From positions 16,000,840-16,064,839 of the forward strand of contig NC_135183.1 of NCBI RefSeq assembly GCF_041146795.1: a DNA stretch of 64,000 bases, read 5' to 3'. The number at the start of each line of letters is the position of its first letter. The stretch's first letter is position 1. A program made the position numbers and the translations under genes. This document shows, piece by piece, positions 22,058 through 36,500 of this stretch. The notes under the pieces are model-generated. The model was not told the DNA's origin, made no database searches, and saw only the letters and a list, made by a program, of their open reading frames with translations. Source of the DNA: Maylandia zebra. Its lineage: Eukaryota > Chordata > Actinopteri > Cichliformes > Cichlidae.

Positions 22058-23596
22058 CTATAAAGGGGAAACTTTGTTTCCTCCCTTAAACCTCCCAAAA
22101 AATGCACGCACCGATGAAAAGCACTTAGATATCCAACTTGGTTCTGGGAATATCTTTCTTTTGAAAGTTTTAACAATATCTTCATCAAGATCTTGGACGT
22201 TTAATTGCCAGGATGTCACAATAACCGCTACATGCTTCCATCTTTTACAGAGGGATTTGAAAACCCTCTCGCTGAGTTTCTTGAACTTCTCTGGGGGGAT
22301 TTTGTTGTATTCTGCCCTGATTTCAGTCCAGATTTTCATGGTAAGCCGGTTGGAGATAGCTTCAGCATTTTCAATGCTGAAGACTGTGTCTGATGTTTTT
22401 GCAACCTGGGAAATCAGTCCTTCCACAAAGATTTCCACTGAAAGTCTGCATCTTTCTTTCTTTTCATATGATTCCAGTCTATCGATAATTGTTACTGCCA
22501 ACAGGTGTTCTTGGAATACTGAAGTAGTTATGATATTAAATATTGGTTCTCCCATTAAATTCATTGAATCCTCCTCCCCACTCCTCCCCATTTCCAATGA
22601 TATTAGTGACCAATTATATAATTGGTCACAAATATCAGTGAAAATGGCATTAGCAATGCAGTCAAAATAATTCTGCACTTTTCGGTCTAAATGCAAATCC
22701 ATCCCCTTGAATTTGTCCAAGAGTAGATCCAACAAACGTTTTTGGTGAGAATGAGGGCACTTTAAAAGTTTACCAAGCTTTGAAAGCACAGCCTGAATTA
22801 ATGTCTCTAACCATCTTTCAAAGTCTAAGGTGTTTTCAGGTGGCTCACAGTCTACAGAAGATCTGTGATTCTGTATCTTTTTATATGACTCCGTTTGACT
22901 TATGTTTGTTAACGGTGGGATGCTGGCTTCATGTTCAACACAGGATTTCTGCTGCTGGGGATCTGGAATTGGATTGTTTTCTGCTTTTGCAGCACTGTGT
23001 TGGTCAGCATTTTGACAGCGTTCTTCTGTGTTAGCTGTTTCTTGGCTGTTAGCATCTATATTCTGTGCTGTATCAAACTCCTGCTCAGCAGAATCGTCCA
23101 AAAATTTCACAGGTGACAAAACCGTTTTGCCAGTGGTGGTGTGGACAGAACAGTTTTCATGTACAGGGGAGTTCTGGGAAGACCTCAGTGGTGATACTGC
23201 TAGTGACTGTGCACACAGGTCCATTACGTCCTTTAAAAAACCTGCAAGCCGCTTAGCGGTGAAGCAATCCGGATAGCCTGAGGTAAGCGCGTCCAACTGC
23301 TTTTTCGAAAAACTACTTAACAAGTTATCCAAGAGGGATACCAAAGCATGTACTGTAGAATTATCCCGATTGGTCTGAACTGTTTCATCATTTGTCATTG
23401 TGTTACAGTTTGAGCTTGCCATTTCACTTTTTTGTTTTTTATGTCTAAAATGTTGTTTTGTGTTAAACTCCGTGTTTGAACGTTTAAAGCGCTGCTGTCC
23501 CGCTGTGTGAATGCGTTTCAACTGAACAGCCAGGTCTATATATAAGGTCGGTTTCATTGTAACGTCACCAGTCAAAGGACTGGCCCGGCTCGTCAT
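22058..23596 (-). CDS. Uncharacterised 512-codon protein, array copy 3
   Basis: Same predicted protein, frame fully open. Alternative start Met59 at 23420-23422. Its 3' flank belongs to copy 2 and keeps the candidate minus-strand poly(A) signal at 21685-21690. The BEL element of copy 3 lies about 9 kb upstream of this gene and should not affect it. Function unknown. Confidence 0.7.
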   Translation of the reverse strand: MTSRASPLTGDVTMKPTLYIDLAVQLKRIHTAGQQRFKRSNTEFNTKQHFRHKKQKSEMASSNCNTMTNDETVQTNRDNSTVHALVSLLDNLLSSFSKKQLDALTSGYPDCFTAKRLAGFLKDVMDLCAQSLAVSPLRSSQNSPVHENCSVHTTTGKTVLSPVKFLDDSAEQEFDTAQNIDANSQETANTEERCQNADQHSAAKAENNPIPDPQQQKSCVEHEASIPPLTNISQTESYKKIQNHRSSVDCEPPENTLDFERWLETLIQAVLSKLGKLLKCPHSHQKRLLDLLLDKFKGMDLHLDRKVQNYFDCIANAIFTDICDQLYNWSLISLEMGRSGEEDSMNLMGEPIFNIITTSVFQEHLLAVTIIDRLESYEKKERCRLSVEIFVEGLISQVAKTSDTVFSIENAEAISNRLTMKIWTEIRAEYNKIPPEKFKKLSERVFKSLCKRWKHVAVIVTSWQLNVQDLDEDIVKTFKRKIFPEPSWISKCFSSVRAFFGRFKGGNKVSPL

Positions 23597-23718
23597 AACG
23601 AAAGGGGCGGGACAAATCTGTTGCTTAGCAACTGAAAAAAAGGCACACCGCGCTGAATGCTACATCCGGCCTGCGACGGTACACCGCCTCCGCACCACCG
23701 TTTAAACATGAAGTGTGG
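23532..23718. promoter_or_regulatory. Divergent promoter, copy 3
   Basis: Same elements; X-box at 23620-23632. Confidence 0.55.
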
Positions 23719-25888
23719 ATGTTAGAAGATCCCAAATATGGTGAGCTACTGGGAAATTACTCACGTTTTTGTTCTTGAGAGTGAGCGATAATAAGCGACA
23801 TTTTATTGAGAAATTACAGTAGTCTGTCTGTTTCTCTTCATAGCTCTTTTCAAAACACGGTTACCTTTGGTTTGTTTGGCTCGCAGCTTAAAACGTAGTT
23901 TCAGTGTTTTTGCCTTCTGTGATTAATTCTGGTTTGCCTGCTTTATGGAGCTCAAACCAAGGCAAAATTGAAGTATCAGTATTTAAATGTAAATAGACTC
24001 AAACTAGGAGTGGATCAAAGGGGGTCCTTTCAGGTGCCAAATCTCCACTGCTAACATTTTATGCATGTTTAGCTTAATTGTAGAAAAGGTGCTTGTAATA
24101 ATGTTTGGGTGAATAGGTGAATGAGGCATGTTGTATAAAGCGCTTTTTAATGCACGAGCAAAATACAAAAACCCTATATAAAAAGCAGTCAGCTTACCAT
24201 TTATGTATTTGTTCCATTGAACGCTTCTGTGAAAATCAATTTGATACTTGTTCAAATAAAAAAATTGAATCGATTAGTTGTTTTCTCAACATTTATTAAT
24301 CGACTATATGCAGAAAACTGTGACACTGTGGAACCCTTATTGCCGTTGTTGCCCTGAGGCAACAGACCAATTTCAATAGCATCAAATAAGGGTTAAAATA
24401 ATTTAAGGAAAAATGAATTCAAATGATTTTCTGTAACTACAGAAATGACCTAAATAAGACACATTCATTTTTATCGTTTTGTCAACAACAGGGCGCATGA
24501 GGTTTGTTCAATATTTGTTGTGTCTACAAGGCTCAGGCGCCCCCAAGTGTCTTATTTGTATAGTTGAAAGCATTATAAAGGAACGCAAAACTAAATTACA
24601 TATAATTATAATTCTTGGCACTTTCTGGTGTGTGTGAGTTAGTGTTTCTCTTTTATGATTTGTGGGTCCAGCATCAAATTCAGAATCCTTCCCATCACAC
24701 ATGAGGTCTTGAATAATCATCTTATTTTAAAGACCTCGTAGTTTGATAGTTTGCTCCCTGACCGTGGTTCTGCCAGAGGGTGCTTCCTGTTAAAAGTGAG
24801 TTGTTCCTTCCCACTGTATTGAGGTTTTTTCTTTTTAATTGTAGACTTTCTACCTTACAATCTATACCACCTCGAGGAGAATGTTGTTGTGATTCAGCTC
24901 TGCATAAATACAATTAAATCGAATTAAGTGGGTTCAGCTAATTTGTGAAATAAATGTGAGTGACACGGTAAGTAATAGCCTGCATGTAACTCATTGTAAG
25001 AAGAGCAATATCGCCCCCTCCTGGTTCAACTTTTTTTTTCTTTGCAGTAATCTTTCCAATAATAATACATATGCACTAACCTCATGCTTGCTGTTAACAA
25101 TAGCCTAAAGACATAAAATCAAGTTTAGTTTTTTCTTTAAGTTTATGTTTTTTATATGGTTGGCATTTATTTTGTTTCTTTTTAATAATTATATTGATTC
25201 TATTGATTGTTTGCCAAGCACTGAGGTCTCTGCTTAGACTGTGCTACTGGGATCACTGATTTAAAAATGAGGCAAAAGCGCCAAAGTTGTGCTCAAAAAC
25301 AGTACAGTGAGCTACAACCTGTTGCTGTAGTAATTCTAACACACTTATTGTTTTTAAATACATACATGTTTAGTTTTTTTAAACCTAATTATATAATTTT
25401 TTTTGCAAAAGTGTCACCTAAACACCCAAATATACGTAATTCAAAACTTACTTTAATTATTACCCATTTGGCTGGTAACATGGACCCAGTCTGATGGATA
25501 GTTACTGAACAGATAGTCTTTTCTTTAAAGGCTGCAGTCAAAGCAAATCATTGTAAAAACAAGACAAGTCAATAAAAAACAAGTAATAACTATAATACTA
25601 AACTACAATAGAGAGAAAATCCAGTAAATATAATTATATTATGTAAAAAAATATACAAATATTTACCTCTAATTTAAAAAGACATTACAAGGGTACTAGT
25701 TTCATTTTAATCTAAACATAATCTAAATTGACACTAAATCAGTTTAAATATTACAGCTGAAGGTGATTTTAATAAATGTACTGCTGCTTGACTTTGTTTT
25801 ACTACTGCAGTATAATTTATCATGTACAAAAGCTCCAAATGTTGTTTCTCTGACTTAATGTTCTGATGACGTTTGTGTTATTTTGCAG

Positions 25889-25933
25889 GAAATAGTCAGG
25901 ACCCAGATGAACCTGTGCTGGAATTCAGTGTGG
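25889..25933 (+). pseudogene. inpp4a: inpp4a N-terminal exon fragment, copy 3
   Basis: Identical to the exon in copy 1, splice borders kept. Confidence 0.65.
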
Positions 25934-26645
25934 GTGAGTAATATGAGCATTTATGAAGGCTGTCCATGACCCGTAATTAAATTTAGCGTCATTAGTCTTA
26001 TTTTGTCTCTCAGTGCAGGTATGTAATGTGACAAAACCGCTAATGATCTGATATGTTTGGGATGGATGGGCTGTGAATTATATAGTGAATTGTCTTATTT
26101 TGTCGCTCTGTGCAGGCTAGGGCCTATTATATGCTGTAGCCTGAAAGTAGCTGAGTTGCAGAGGATGGAGTGATCACTGGCTTTCTACTTACAGGGTGGT
26201 GGGTCTCAGAGGACAATTGCTACCCCTGTTGAAGTGAACAACGTGTGGAGTGCAACTGGCTTTGTGGCATAGCTGGCTCTGGCCTTGGACTGTGTGTTTT
26301 TACTTTGTACCTAAATGGGACACTGGACTTTTAACTATTATTCATTGTGTTTATAAATAAAATTTTAGAATTTTATTGACTGTCATCTTTTTGCCCACGG
26401 CGGAGACGGTTGGTCAGACCTAGAATCTCTTTATGTGTGTGTGTGTGCGTAACATCAGCAGGGTTTTGCATAAAAGAGTGTGAGCAGGTCAAAAGGTCAA
26501 TTCATTTATTGTAGTTTTATGGCAGCACCTTCTAGTGGCCTTGAAGCAAACAGTCTCCTAACTAAGCCATGGCATCTCCGGTCTCTCCTACTTTTGTGTG
26601 CTCTGCTGGAGGAGCAGCATTGGATCTAGTGATACTGAGTAAGCT

Positions 26646-26961
26646 GATTAGGACTGGCGTGGAGAAATGTGGTTTGCATGAGTTAACTGCTACTCCTCTA
26701 CATCTAAACGAGCCAGTTGAGGAGGTTCAGGCATCTGACAAGGGTGCCTCTTGAGCGCCTCCTGGGTGAGATGTTCCAGGCATGTCCCACCAGGACAGAC
26801 AGGACACACCCAGGACATGTTGGGGAGATCACAGCACTCAGCAGAGAATGCCTCAGTGTCCCCCAAATAATGGAGGAGCTGGCTCGGGAGAGTAAGGTCT
26901 GGGTCTTCTCTGCTTATGCTACTGCCACCAAAACTAGACACCAGATAAGCTCAGAAAAATG
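26646..26961 (+). mobile_element. LINE 3'-end relic, copy 3
   Basis: Same relic as at 4640-4955. Confidence 0.65.
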
Positions 26962-27564
26962 AACAACCTGTTTAAATAAAGGTTAATTTAAAAAAATGTT
27001 TGTCATTAGCTAGTCTGTGTACATGTACTTCTTCTCCAGTGTTGAAAATGTTAAACTCACAACCTGCACATTTTCTGGTTGCATCATCAAATAAATACCC
27101 CCAAAAGTAGTCTGAATACTTTTACACTGGTTTTATGCTGCGATATTTTCAAAGTCTTTCACTGAACACATTCAGTCACACATTGTTCATAATTTATTGG
27201 AAGTTTATTGTTTAATGTCCTGTCTAAATAACTTCAGTCACCATTTGTATTCATTAATGAATAACTGACTTCTAATATTAAAAGAAATAGAAACTGTTGT
27301 GCTGTTGTTCACGTAGAAGGGCCTGCTGCTGGATGTCCAGACTTTGTGCGTCAGTGGGAAGGTCAGGGTACAGGGTTCGAACCTCCTCATGAGATGTCGT
27401 ATCTGCTGGATAAAAGCAAGCTACATCACATCAGGGATTGTCCTAGAGCTGCCCTACAGTAACAATCAACTGACTAATATATGAAATACTTGCAGTAGCA
27501 CAATAATAAACACAAAGCAAAAAAGTGTTTAGTGAAGATAAAAAAAACCCCATCAAAGTTTTAG

Positions 27565-28962
27565 TTTCGTGGTACATCGATGGAGCTATTGGTTTGGTCG
27601 CACTGCTGATAAGAGCTGTGTGTCTCATCATAAGGAAAAGAATGAAAGGTGAGAACATTTACAGATACAACATTTGTAAGTTGTTCTATGAATGTTAGAG
27701 TTGACTGTTTTTGTCTTTCCAGGAAACAAAATGCAGAAGAGTGAAAATCCTGTGAGTTTTGAAACATCCATCCATCCATTCACTTCCGCTTATCCTTTTC
27801 AGGGTCGCGGGGGGTGCTGGAGCCTATCCCAGCTGTCATAGGGCGAGAGGCAGGGTACACCCTGGACAGGTCGCCAGTCTGTCGCAGGGCTAACACATTG
27901 AGACACAGACAACCATTCACACTCACACCTAGTGGCAATCTAGATTATCCAATTAACCTATCCCCACAAGCTGCATGTCTTTGGACGGTGGGAGGAAGCC
28001 GGAGTACCCGGAGAGAACCCACGCAAACACGGGGAGAACATGTGTTGTACGGTGGCCCTGAGAGGCCACTGCAACTTAAGACAACACCAGCAATAAGAAA
28101 AATGCTGCAAAAGCACACAAAACACAACGAAAAGAGGAAAAACGACAGCGGAAATAGGAAAAAAAAAGATTTGCAAAAGCACAAAGTGTTTCTGGGGAGA
28201 CAATAACCTGACGGACCAGTTGCAGGAACCAAAATATGCTAAGAATTGCGCTGGGAGACACTTAAAAGAAGTGGAGGATTTATCGGTTTTGTGAGGAAAG
28301 AAAAGATGAGTGGTATATGTGTTAGCCTAACTATTAGCCTAAAAATTCATCATCAGTATTATATGAGTCATGATAAAACACACCTAGCATGTTTTGGGTT
28401 CCTGCAACTGGTCCGTCGGGTTATTGTCTCCCCAGAAACACTCCCCTTTGCTTTTGGAAATCTGTTTTTTCCTATTTCTGTTTTCGTTTTTCCTATTTAC
28501 GTTTTTTTTCCTATGTCTGTTACCATTTTTCTTATTTCTATTTTGTTTTGTGTGTTTTGCAGTGTTTTTTTTATTGGTAAATGGACTGATTCTTATATAG
28601 CAATTTTCTACTCTCCCAGAGTAGTCAAAGCACTGTAAACAACATGCCTCATTCACCCATTCATACAAGCACGTCTAAAGGTATAGGTGAATTGAAAAAT
28701 CTAAATTGCCCATAGGTGTGAATGCAGGAGTGAATGTGAGCGTGAATGGTTGTCTGTCTCTGTGTGTTGGCCCTGCGACAGACTGGCGACCTGTCCAGGG
28801 TGTACCCCGCCTCTCGCCTTATGACAGCTGGGATAGGCTCCAGCACCCCCCGCGACACTGAAAAGGATAAGTGGATGGATATTACTGAGGAGTCAGCATG
28901 TTTTTCTCTTCATTGTTTAGGTGGATCCTGAAGTTTCCTATGTCACCATCAGCAACACCTAG
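27565..28962 (+). pseudogene. Transmembrane and ITIM-tail exons, copy 3
   Basis: Same three exons (27565-27648, 27723-27751, 28921-28962), all splice borders kept. Confidence 0.5.
27764..28886. repeat. Nested inverted-repeat block, copy 3
   Basis: Same arrangement as at 5758-6880. Confidence 0.7.
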
Positions 28963-29881
28963 AAAACCAAGATAAGGTGTTTTGTTTAGTGATATCTGTA
29001 TGTTTGTTTGTTTGTTATTATTTTATCTATATATCAGACAGCTTTTTTCAGGTTCGTGTTGATGATGAAATGATGCAGTGACTTCTGCTCTACTGTCAAT
29101 TTTAAAATAACATAGTTCAAGCAGTTGAATTCTTAAATGACTCTTCTTTAAAAAGTGTTCAGTGTTTTATGTCTGGTCCGTGTGTCATCTTTGTCTTTAC
29201 AATGTTGCAGCAATACTGTAGTAATGATATGATATGATATACCTTTATTAGTCCCACAAGGGGAAATTTAAATGTTGGTTTAGTGTAAGCTCAGCTTTTT
29301 AACTAATGTAAGAAGTGTTATGACTGACTCGTTTTTAATACCTAAATCTGGCCTCAGTGCACAAACCTAAATGAATCGGTACATATGAAAGCGCCCAAGT
29401 CACAAGCTGTGTTCAAGGACATGGATAAAACAAAAAGGTTCAAATCTGTGCACAAAAACCCCACAAATCAGTGTCACTGTTTTAAAATCTGCTGCGAGAC
29501 CGCTCTAAATGTCAGCGTTTTCTTTACGTAAAGACTGGGGTCTGTAACATATCAGCTCGTTTCTTATTTATTAAAGAACATGCCTGACACCAGGCTTTTG
29601 AGTTAACGGCTCCATTAGATCTCTGCAAGTATTTTTAAGTATTTTTAGGTTCTTTCCAGCAGGATTTGTGGCTAGTTCTGGAGCTTGACCCTAAAAGATT
29701 TCAGTGTGTCGGTGCTTCTGCTTTCCCTGTTGTCCTTCTGTTCCATCTTTTTTTCTGTTTCTGTCAAATTTAAAAACAACTGCACTCTGAAATACACACT
29801 CTTTGCAAGATGTTGTCTAAACTAGTGGTTGGAAGGCATAATTGTGTTTGGTCTCTGATGGTTTATTTACACTTTTTGCAG

Positions 29882-30022
29882 GCCACGCCCACGGACTACA
29901 GAGCCATGATGAGCAACAAAGCCAAGAAGTCTATGGACTTCCTGCTGATGCAGGACACCTCCCCGACAATAGCCACGGACGTGTCACTGCAGTACCGCCT
30001 CGACATCGTCTTCTGCCAAACG
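29882..30022 (+). pseudogene. inpp4a: inpp4a internal exon fragment, copy 3
   Basis: Identical to the exon at 7876-8016, including the weak donor. Confidence 0.8.
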
Positions 30023-31132
30023 GTCACCTACACATATTTTAATTATTGAATGTCTGAGCTGATGCGTTTATCCTGGAGTGACTCAGAGTGAAGGAGAAGG
30101 CCAAGAAGAAGTGTAAATATCATAAAAGCAAGGAGTTCAGAGCTCTACGACTTAGTGTCTTTATGGTATTTATGTGTGTAATGGAGACCAGGGGTTCCAT
30201 TACCCTTACTTGTATTTTTATTAATTGACTGACTGATTTGTATTTAAAAACCATAATGAAGAAAAACACACACTGGTTGATTGTGATCTTTATTAGGTTT
30301 TTTGGGTTGTTATTTAAGTGACTCGTGAAAGGTGAAGAGACAGGGGGACTGGCCATCCTACCTGTGTCAGGAAAAGAACCCGTGTTAGAGCTGTTCACAT
30401 TTAATCATTTGTCTGTAACCTAAATTAGTTGTATATGTAAAAAGAGAAGTGTTAACAGTACTCACTTTATAAAGAGTAAAAGCAGCTCAATCACCTGCTT
30501 ATGAGCTCCTGGAGCAAACCAATGTGCCAGGCTAGGGGAGTGTGTGTTGGAGTGATTTTGTTAAAAGTTGTCATTATTGTGCTTGGACCTTGTCTTGAAC
30601 TGTATGTTCAGATATTTTTCTGTTCCTCCCCCACATGTAGGATGTTGGGGATGTTACTAGCTATAGTTTTCAACTGCAGGCACAATCTATGTAAGATTCT
30701 GGTTTCCTTATTTGGTAAGGAATGTTCACTTCCTGCCCTTTACAGTATGGGCTCACCATGTAAATGGTGGACTGTTAAAGAGGTTAAGCCATATACGAGG
30801 TTGAGGGGAGATGCCCTTTTATGACTAGAGATGCGGTTAAAACGTTTGTAACCAGGAAGTCACGTATACAGACACACATACACACACACACACACAGTGC
30901 CTTAGCTTTTACCACACAACATATGGGGTTTACAATGGGCAGTTGTGTAACTGTTTTCATTCAATAAAAGGCTGGAGTTGGAGTTGTCTGAGTTTGGGTG
31001 TAGAGCTTGCAACTCTGAGAATCTGACCAGGCTTCCCCTGCACAAGTAAAAACCAATCGAACTCTGATTGTCTTACTTTGTTCTGAGTCAGCGAGGGCTG
31101 AAACCTAACTGTGTGGTTAAGGTGTTTTAATG

Positions 31133-31428
31133 CAGCGGTCCCCAACCGCTGGGCCACGGACCGTCGTTTGGTCGAGAGATGAGGCTCGGGTGTGAAATGT
31201 ATGGTTTTCAGAGTTTTTATCGTTTTTTATCGTTATTTTGTTATCGTTTTTATCGTTAACTCTGTTTTCCTGGGTCTTTCACGTGTGTTATGAATAAATC
31301 TTCTTTTTTTCCGGTACCGGTACTAGTTTTATTTTGTTGTATTTATCTGTGACACCTTAAAGGCCGGTCCGTGAAAATATTGTCGGGCATAAACCGGTCC
31401 GTGGCGCAAAAAAGGTTGGGGACCGCTG
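31133..31428. mobile_element. hAT-type MITE, copy 3
   Basis: Same element and flanking 8-bp duplication. Confidence 0.9.
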
Positions 31429-32759
31429 TTTTAATGTATATAGAAGAGACTGAAGTTTATATGTTATGGAATTATTTATAGGACTTGTTCCAAATCTTCA
31501 TATGTCTATGATGTGTTATATCTTGGTTATATTGTAGTGGTTTTCTTATGGGGAGGGTTTTGTTTTCCTTTGGTTTGCTGACCCCCAGACTTGGTCTATT
31601 CCAGATGCTCACCTGAATCAGGTAGAGTATAACAGGAAGCCATTTGCTTTTCAGAAGGGTTGGATTCTTTGCTGTATCACCATGTGTTCTCATTAATAAA
31701 GTACATTTTACTCCAGTCTCGTGCTATTTTAGTGGAAGTGACCCATGACCGTCGGCCAAAACTGACAATATGACTATTAAAAGTCTGAGTAATACTGTAA
31801 TTTTCTGCTGCTCATTCCTGTGCAACATCCCATTTGGCCTCCCGTCATATTTCTTTTCAAGATTTTCTTATTTAATCACTAGTGTACATATATTTATATT
31901 TATAGATACATATATATTTAGTCATCTTTTCTCTTTTACCACGTCTCTCTAATATTTTGCTCTTTACTATTTTTCTATTTTTTATTTTATTATATTTTAT
32001 TATATTTCTACTGTACCATGCTGCTGAGTGACTGCTGCTCGTCAAACACATTTCATTGCAATGTTGACCCTGTGCTAACTTGCATATGACAAATAAAACT
32101 GAAAACAGTAAAGGCAAAGGGAACACATCAAGTAAGGATTTCACACTCCCACTCACAACGGCACTTTCAAAGCATAAAGCCAAATATTTCAAAATTTCAT
32201 TTTGAGGCATTTTAAAAATGAATGTGTTTGAGTTTCATTGCTCCAAAGCAATGTTTTCATATAAGCAAGACAACAACCAGTTTGCAACCATGTAAGTACA
32301 GTCCTCTATTGTAAACAGACGTGTTGGCAATCTGTCTGCGTTTATAAATTAGACAACAGTTATTTGCAGATCTTCATCAATCTGCCTGAGAGTGATTGCA
32401 GTCGGTCTGAGTTGGACTGCAACTGTTTTGAGTCAGGTTGCCTCCAAGGAGGCAGTTTATTATTTTCCTTTCCTAGTTGGAGAGATGGCTGTTGTTTTGT
32501 TTTTACTGTAGTGTGCTGGGCCATTAATGGCTCAGGGGCTGCAGCGTATCCGCGCCAACACCTAAGGCCAACGTGGAATCACCGGTCAGACTAACATAAA
32601 GAAAAAATCTGTTAAATTACACATTTGTATTCATTAAGTCACAGACAATGAAAACAAGCAGAAATCAAGATGTAATATTTTTATAATTTTATTGATGTTA
32701 AATTAAAGTCCCAGCTTAGTTATGTTGTCAGTGCAAGTCACTTCAATCTGTATAGCACC

Positions 32760-33154
32760 TGTAAGTGTCACAGAAATGGCTTATGTATAAAGAAGTTTAA
32801 TAGATGGTTCCAGCAGTTAAAATGTTCTTGCTTGTACATTTCTGTGGCCAATATTGTAAGGGTGTGTTTATCTTGTCAGAAAGAACAAGTTTTGTTACAC
32901 CGCTATTATCGCGAGGTTTGGGCGTGATAGTATAGGCTGTGAGCCCACGTTTAATAATCACGCTAAGGAGTCCAGCGAGCTATCTGCAAAGGCCTGGTTA
33001 GTCTACCAGCGGTACAAGAATGCACAAGACTGTAAAGCTATTCTTCTAGGACCTCCGAAGTGGCAGGCGGCCACGAGTTTTCACGGCGTTCAATAAATGC
33101 AGCGAAGCGCCCGTCTTGAAGAAGCCGTGCCTGTGTTGTCATTTCGGAGTTACA
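32760..33154 (+). repeat. BEL/Pao 5' LTR
   Basis: 395 bp starting TGTAAGTG and ending GTTACA. A TATAAA is at 32786-32791 and an AATAAA at 33092-33097. The tRNA used at the primer site after the LTR could not be identified with confidence. Confidence 0.95.
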
Positions 33155-33596
33155 GTGAAAACTCGCCCTAGCCAGCGCCGGTGAGAAGCTAATTACGAAG
33201 ACGGCAGCTGCAGAGAGCGACGGTGAACTGGAGCGACACAAGAGGGCGCCATTGCATAAGCTCACCGTTCTCAAGCAGCCAAGCACAGCGGCAACAACGT
33301 TGTACAACTGGAGTAAGGTGGAAATTAATAAGGGACAGTGTTAAATGTAGAATAATAGTGGTTTAAGTCAAGTTAAAGAGCCACAATAAGTTTCTATAAT
33401 ACATTTGTCAAAGTTTATTTATTTCTACTGTACTTCAAGGTGATGCTTTGTAGTTTGGTGAATAGTTCTGTGTGCTTGCTTAAGGTCAAAGTTTGAGTGA
33501 AGTTTACAAGGTCCTTTAAGAAAAGGTGCACTTAAAGTATACAGTATTTGAAATCTGAACACAGTGCGCTTAATGACATTTAACTAGACTCCCGAG

Positions 33597-36500
33597 ATGG
33601 TTGACAAAGATCTCGAAGAGCACCATGCTGTATCACTTACCGAAGTGGAAGAAAATGATGATGAACAAATTACAGAACTACAGACTGTTCGTAAAAGTGA
33701 AAGAGTAAGAACACTAACAGAAAAGGGTAAAGAGCTTCAAGAGAAGAAACTCAAAGGCCTCCAACACAGATATGCTGTTGTTTTTGAAAAATGGAGATAT
33801 GAAGCAAGATTGAGCAAAGTAATATTAAGAAATGAAGTTTCCGAGAGTGAATTGAATGAGCTCATCAACAATGTAAATGTTGCCTGCAAAGATGTACAAA
33901 CCATTTATGAACAAATACGGCAAACACAAACTCCTGATGCAGATGAAAGACGCAAAGTGGATGCATGTACGTCACTTTCCTTGTTCATTGTCAGAAGAGC
34001 TGAAAAACACTTACAAGGAGACCTTGCAGATGGTGATGAAGAGCCATGGCCAGATGTTGGATCATGCTTAGGATCTGAAAGTACTAAATCAAGGTCAAAA
34101 TCACGAAGGTCTAAAAGTGGTTCAAGCCAGTCATACTCACAAACAATTAAAAGAATAGAAGCAGAGGCTGAGGCAGCTGCGTGTCAGGAAATATTAGCAG
34201 TAATGGAGGATCAAGAAAGGGAAGCAGCTGAACTAAAAAAGTTGGAACTTGAAAACTTGGAAAGGCAACAAACAATGGAGGAGCAGCGCAGAAAGATTGA
34301 ACGCTTGGAAGAGGTTAAAAAATTTAATGCTGCAAGAGCTAAAGTAAAGGTTTATGCAGAAGCTGAAAGTATTTCAGAAAGTCGTAGTTTAGTGCGCAGT
34401 ATCAAAACTGAGAGCGAAACCTCAGCAATCCCTGCTCCACCACAAGTTCCCTCTCAAGCTCCAAATACAATCCAAGCCCATAATGCCACAAACCCTGCAT
34501 TTGTTCCACATACTCCCACAGTCATAAACCAAGCCCAACAAAACCCTGGTGTGCAACCTAAGGGCACCACAGGCCAAGCAGGAAACGCATCAAGTCCGCC
34601 ATTTATCCCTAAAGCAACACAAGCTGCCGCTTCAGCAACTCATCCACAGCCAAACTTGGATCTAGTCGGCATACTAGCAGACGCAATAAGTGCTAATCGT
34701 CTTCCAACTCCGGAACCTGCACTGTTCACTGGTGACCCTTTAAAGTTCAAGGACTGGCAGTTGTCATTTGAGACCTTGATTGAAAGAAAAAACATTCCAA
34801 AGAACGAAAGACTCTATTATCTCAGGAAGTACCTTGGTGGACCCGCAAAGAGAGTGGTTGAAGGATTTCTCCTAGTGGGCACAGATGAAGCGTATGATGC
34901 AGCTTGGGAGGTGCTGGAAAGGCGCTTTGGAGATCTGTTCACTATAGGGAAATGCTTCAGAGACAAACTTCACAGTTGGCCTAAAATAAGCTCCAAGGAT
35001 GGAAGTGAGTTGAGAGAGTTTGCTGACTTCCTTAGAAGTTGTGAAGCTGCGATGCCACACATAAAGACATTAGAGGTTCTCAATGACTGTATGGAAATTC
35101 AGAAACTCTTGCTGAAACTTCCAGACTGGTTGACAACAAGATGGAATCGCGCAGCGATGAAAATAAGAAAAACCCTTAATGGAGAGTATCCATCATTTCA
35201 CATGTTTACAGACTTTGTATCCACTGAAGCAGACCTAGCATGTGACCCCATAGCTTCAATGCAAGCACTCAAGGGTTTGGAAATCAGTAAACCCAAACAC
35301 TCACGCAGCCAAGTCGTTCAAGCTAAAACATTAACCGCAACTTCAAGTCACTTAACCACCTCAAGTCACATAAATCCCATGACCTGCCTTTACTGCAAAA
35401 GAAATGGTCACACACTGGATAAATGCTTCAAATTCATGGAAAAATCAGTCCAGGATCGTATCAAGTTTGTACAAGCAGAAAGGCTGTGTTTTGGATGTTT
35501 GAAGGGGGGACATCATTCTAAGAAGTGTGATAAAAGGAATACGTGTGAGAAATGCCAGAAGAAGCATCCCACGTGTCTGCATGATGACAAGTTTGTGGAG
35601 CGTAAAAGGATAATGCCTGCACCGAATGATAACTCTCAAGACAAGGACGAAGGAGATGAACCAGCAACCGCAATCTCTAATAGAGTAACTCAAGTAACTT
35701 CGAGCACACTGACATCCTCCATTCTACCTGTCTGGGTTTCATCAAAAAATCACCCAGACAGAGAAGTTCTAGTGTATGCCCTCCTCGATTCTCAGAGCGA
35801 TACATCCTTTGTCTTGGATGAAGTAGCCCAGGATCTCGACACAGATAAGAGTAAGGCTCATCTAAGACTATCGACCATGTCCGCCAAGTCAACAGTCATA
35901 CCATGTGAGAAACTGGTAAATCTTCAAGTTAGAGGCTACAAGCAGGAAAAGAGAATTACATTGCCACCGGTCTATACAAGAGAATTCATCCCTGTGAACA
36001 GATCACACATCCCGACGTCTGAAACTGCTTTGAATTGGCCTCACCTCGAAAGGCTGGCAGATAGGTTACCTCCAATGCTTGAATGTGAAGTTGGTCTGCT
36101 TCTCGGCTATAACTGTCAGCAAGCCCTTCTTCCACGGGAAGTCATTGCAGGTGAGGAGAATCAGCCTTACGCACAGCTAACTGATCTCGGCTGGAGCATA
36201 GTTGGTTGTACGTCTCAAGTTCAAAATCACAATGATGATATTGGCATAAGCCACAGAATCATTGTTCGAGAAGTTACTCCTGCAGTACAACAAGCAGTTG
36301 AACTCAGGCAAGAAGTGCATTTTGTATGCAGAACTCAAGTGAAGGAAGTGGGTCCAGCTGATGTAATAAAGGCTTTGGGATCTGATTTCTCTGAGCATGA
36401 AACAGATGACAATCCAGTCTCTCAGGAAGACATTTTGTTCATGTCAAAGGTGACTAAAGGCATAAGGCGAAAGGAAAACGGTCACTATGAACTCCCATTG

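Noticed and set aside
33038-33307. 89-codon minus-strand ORF in the BEL LTR and leader
   Set aside because: Antisense to the retroelement's control region; no likeness to any protein.
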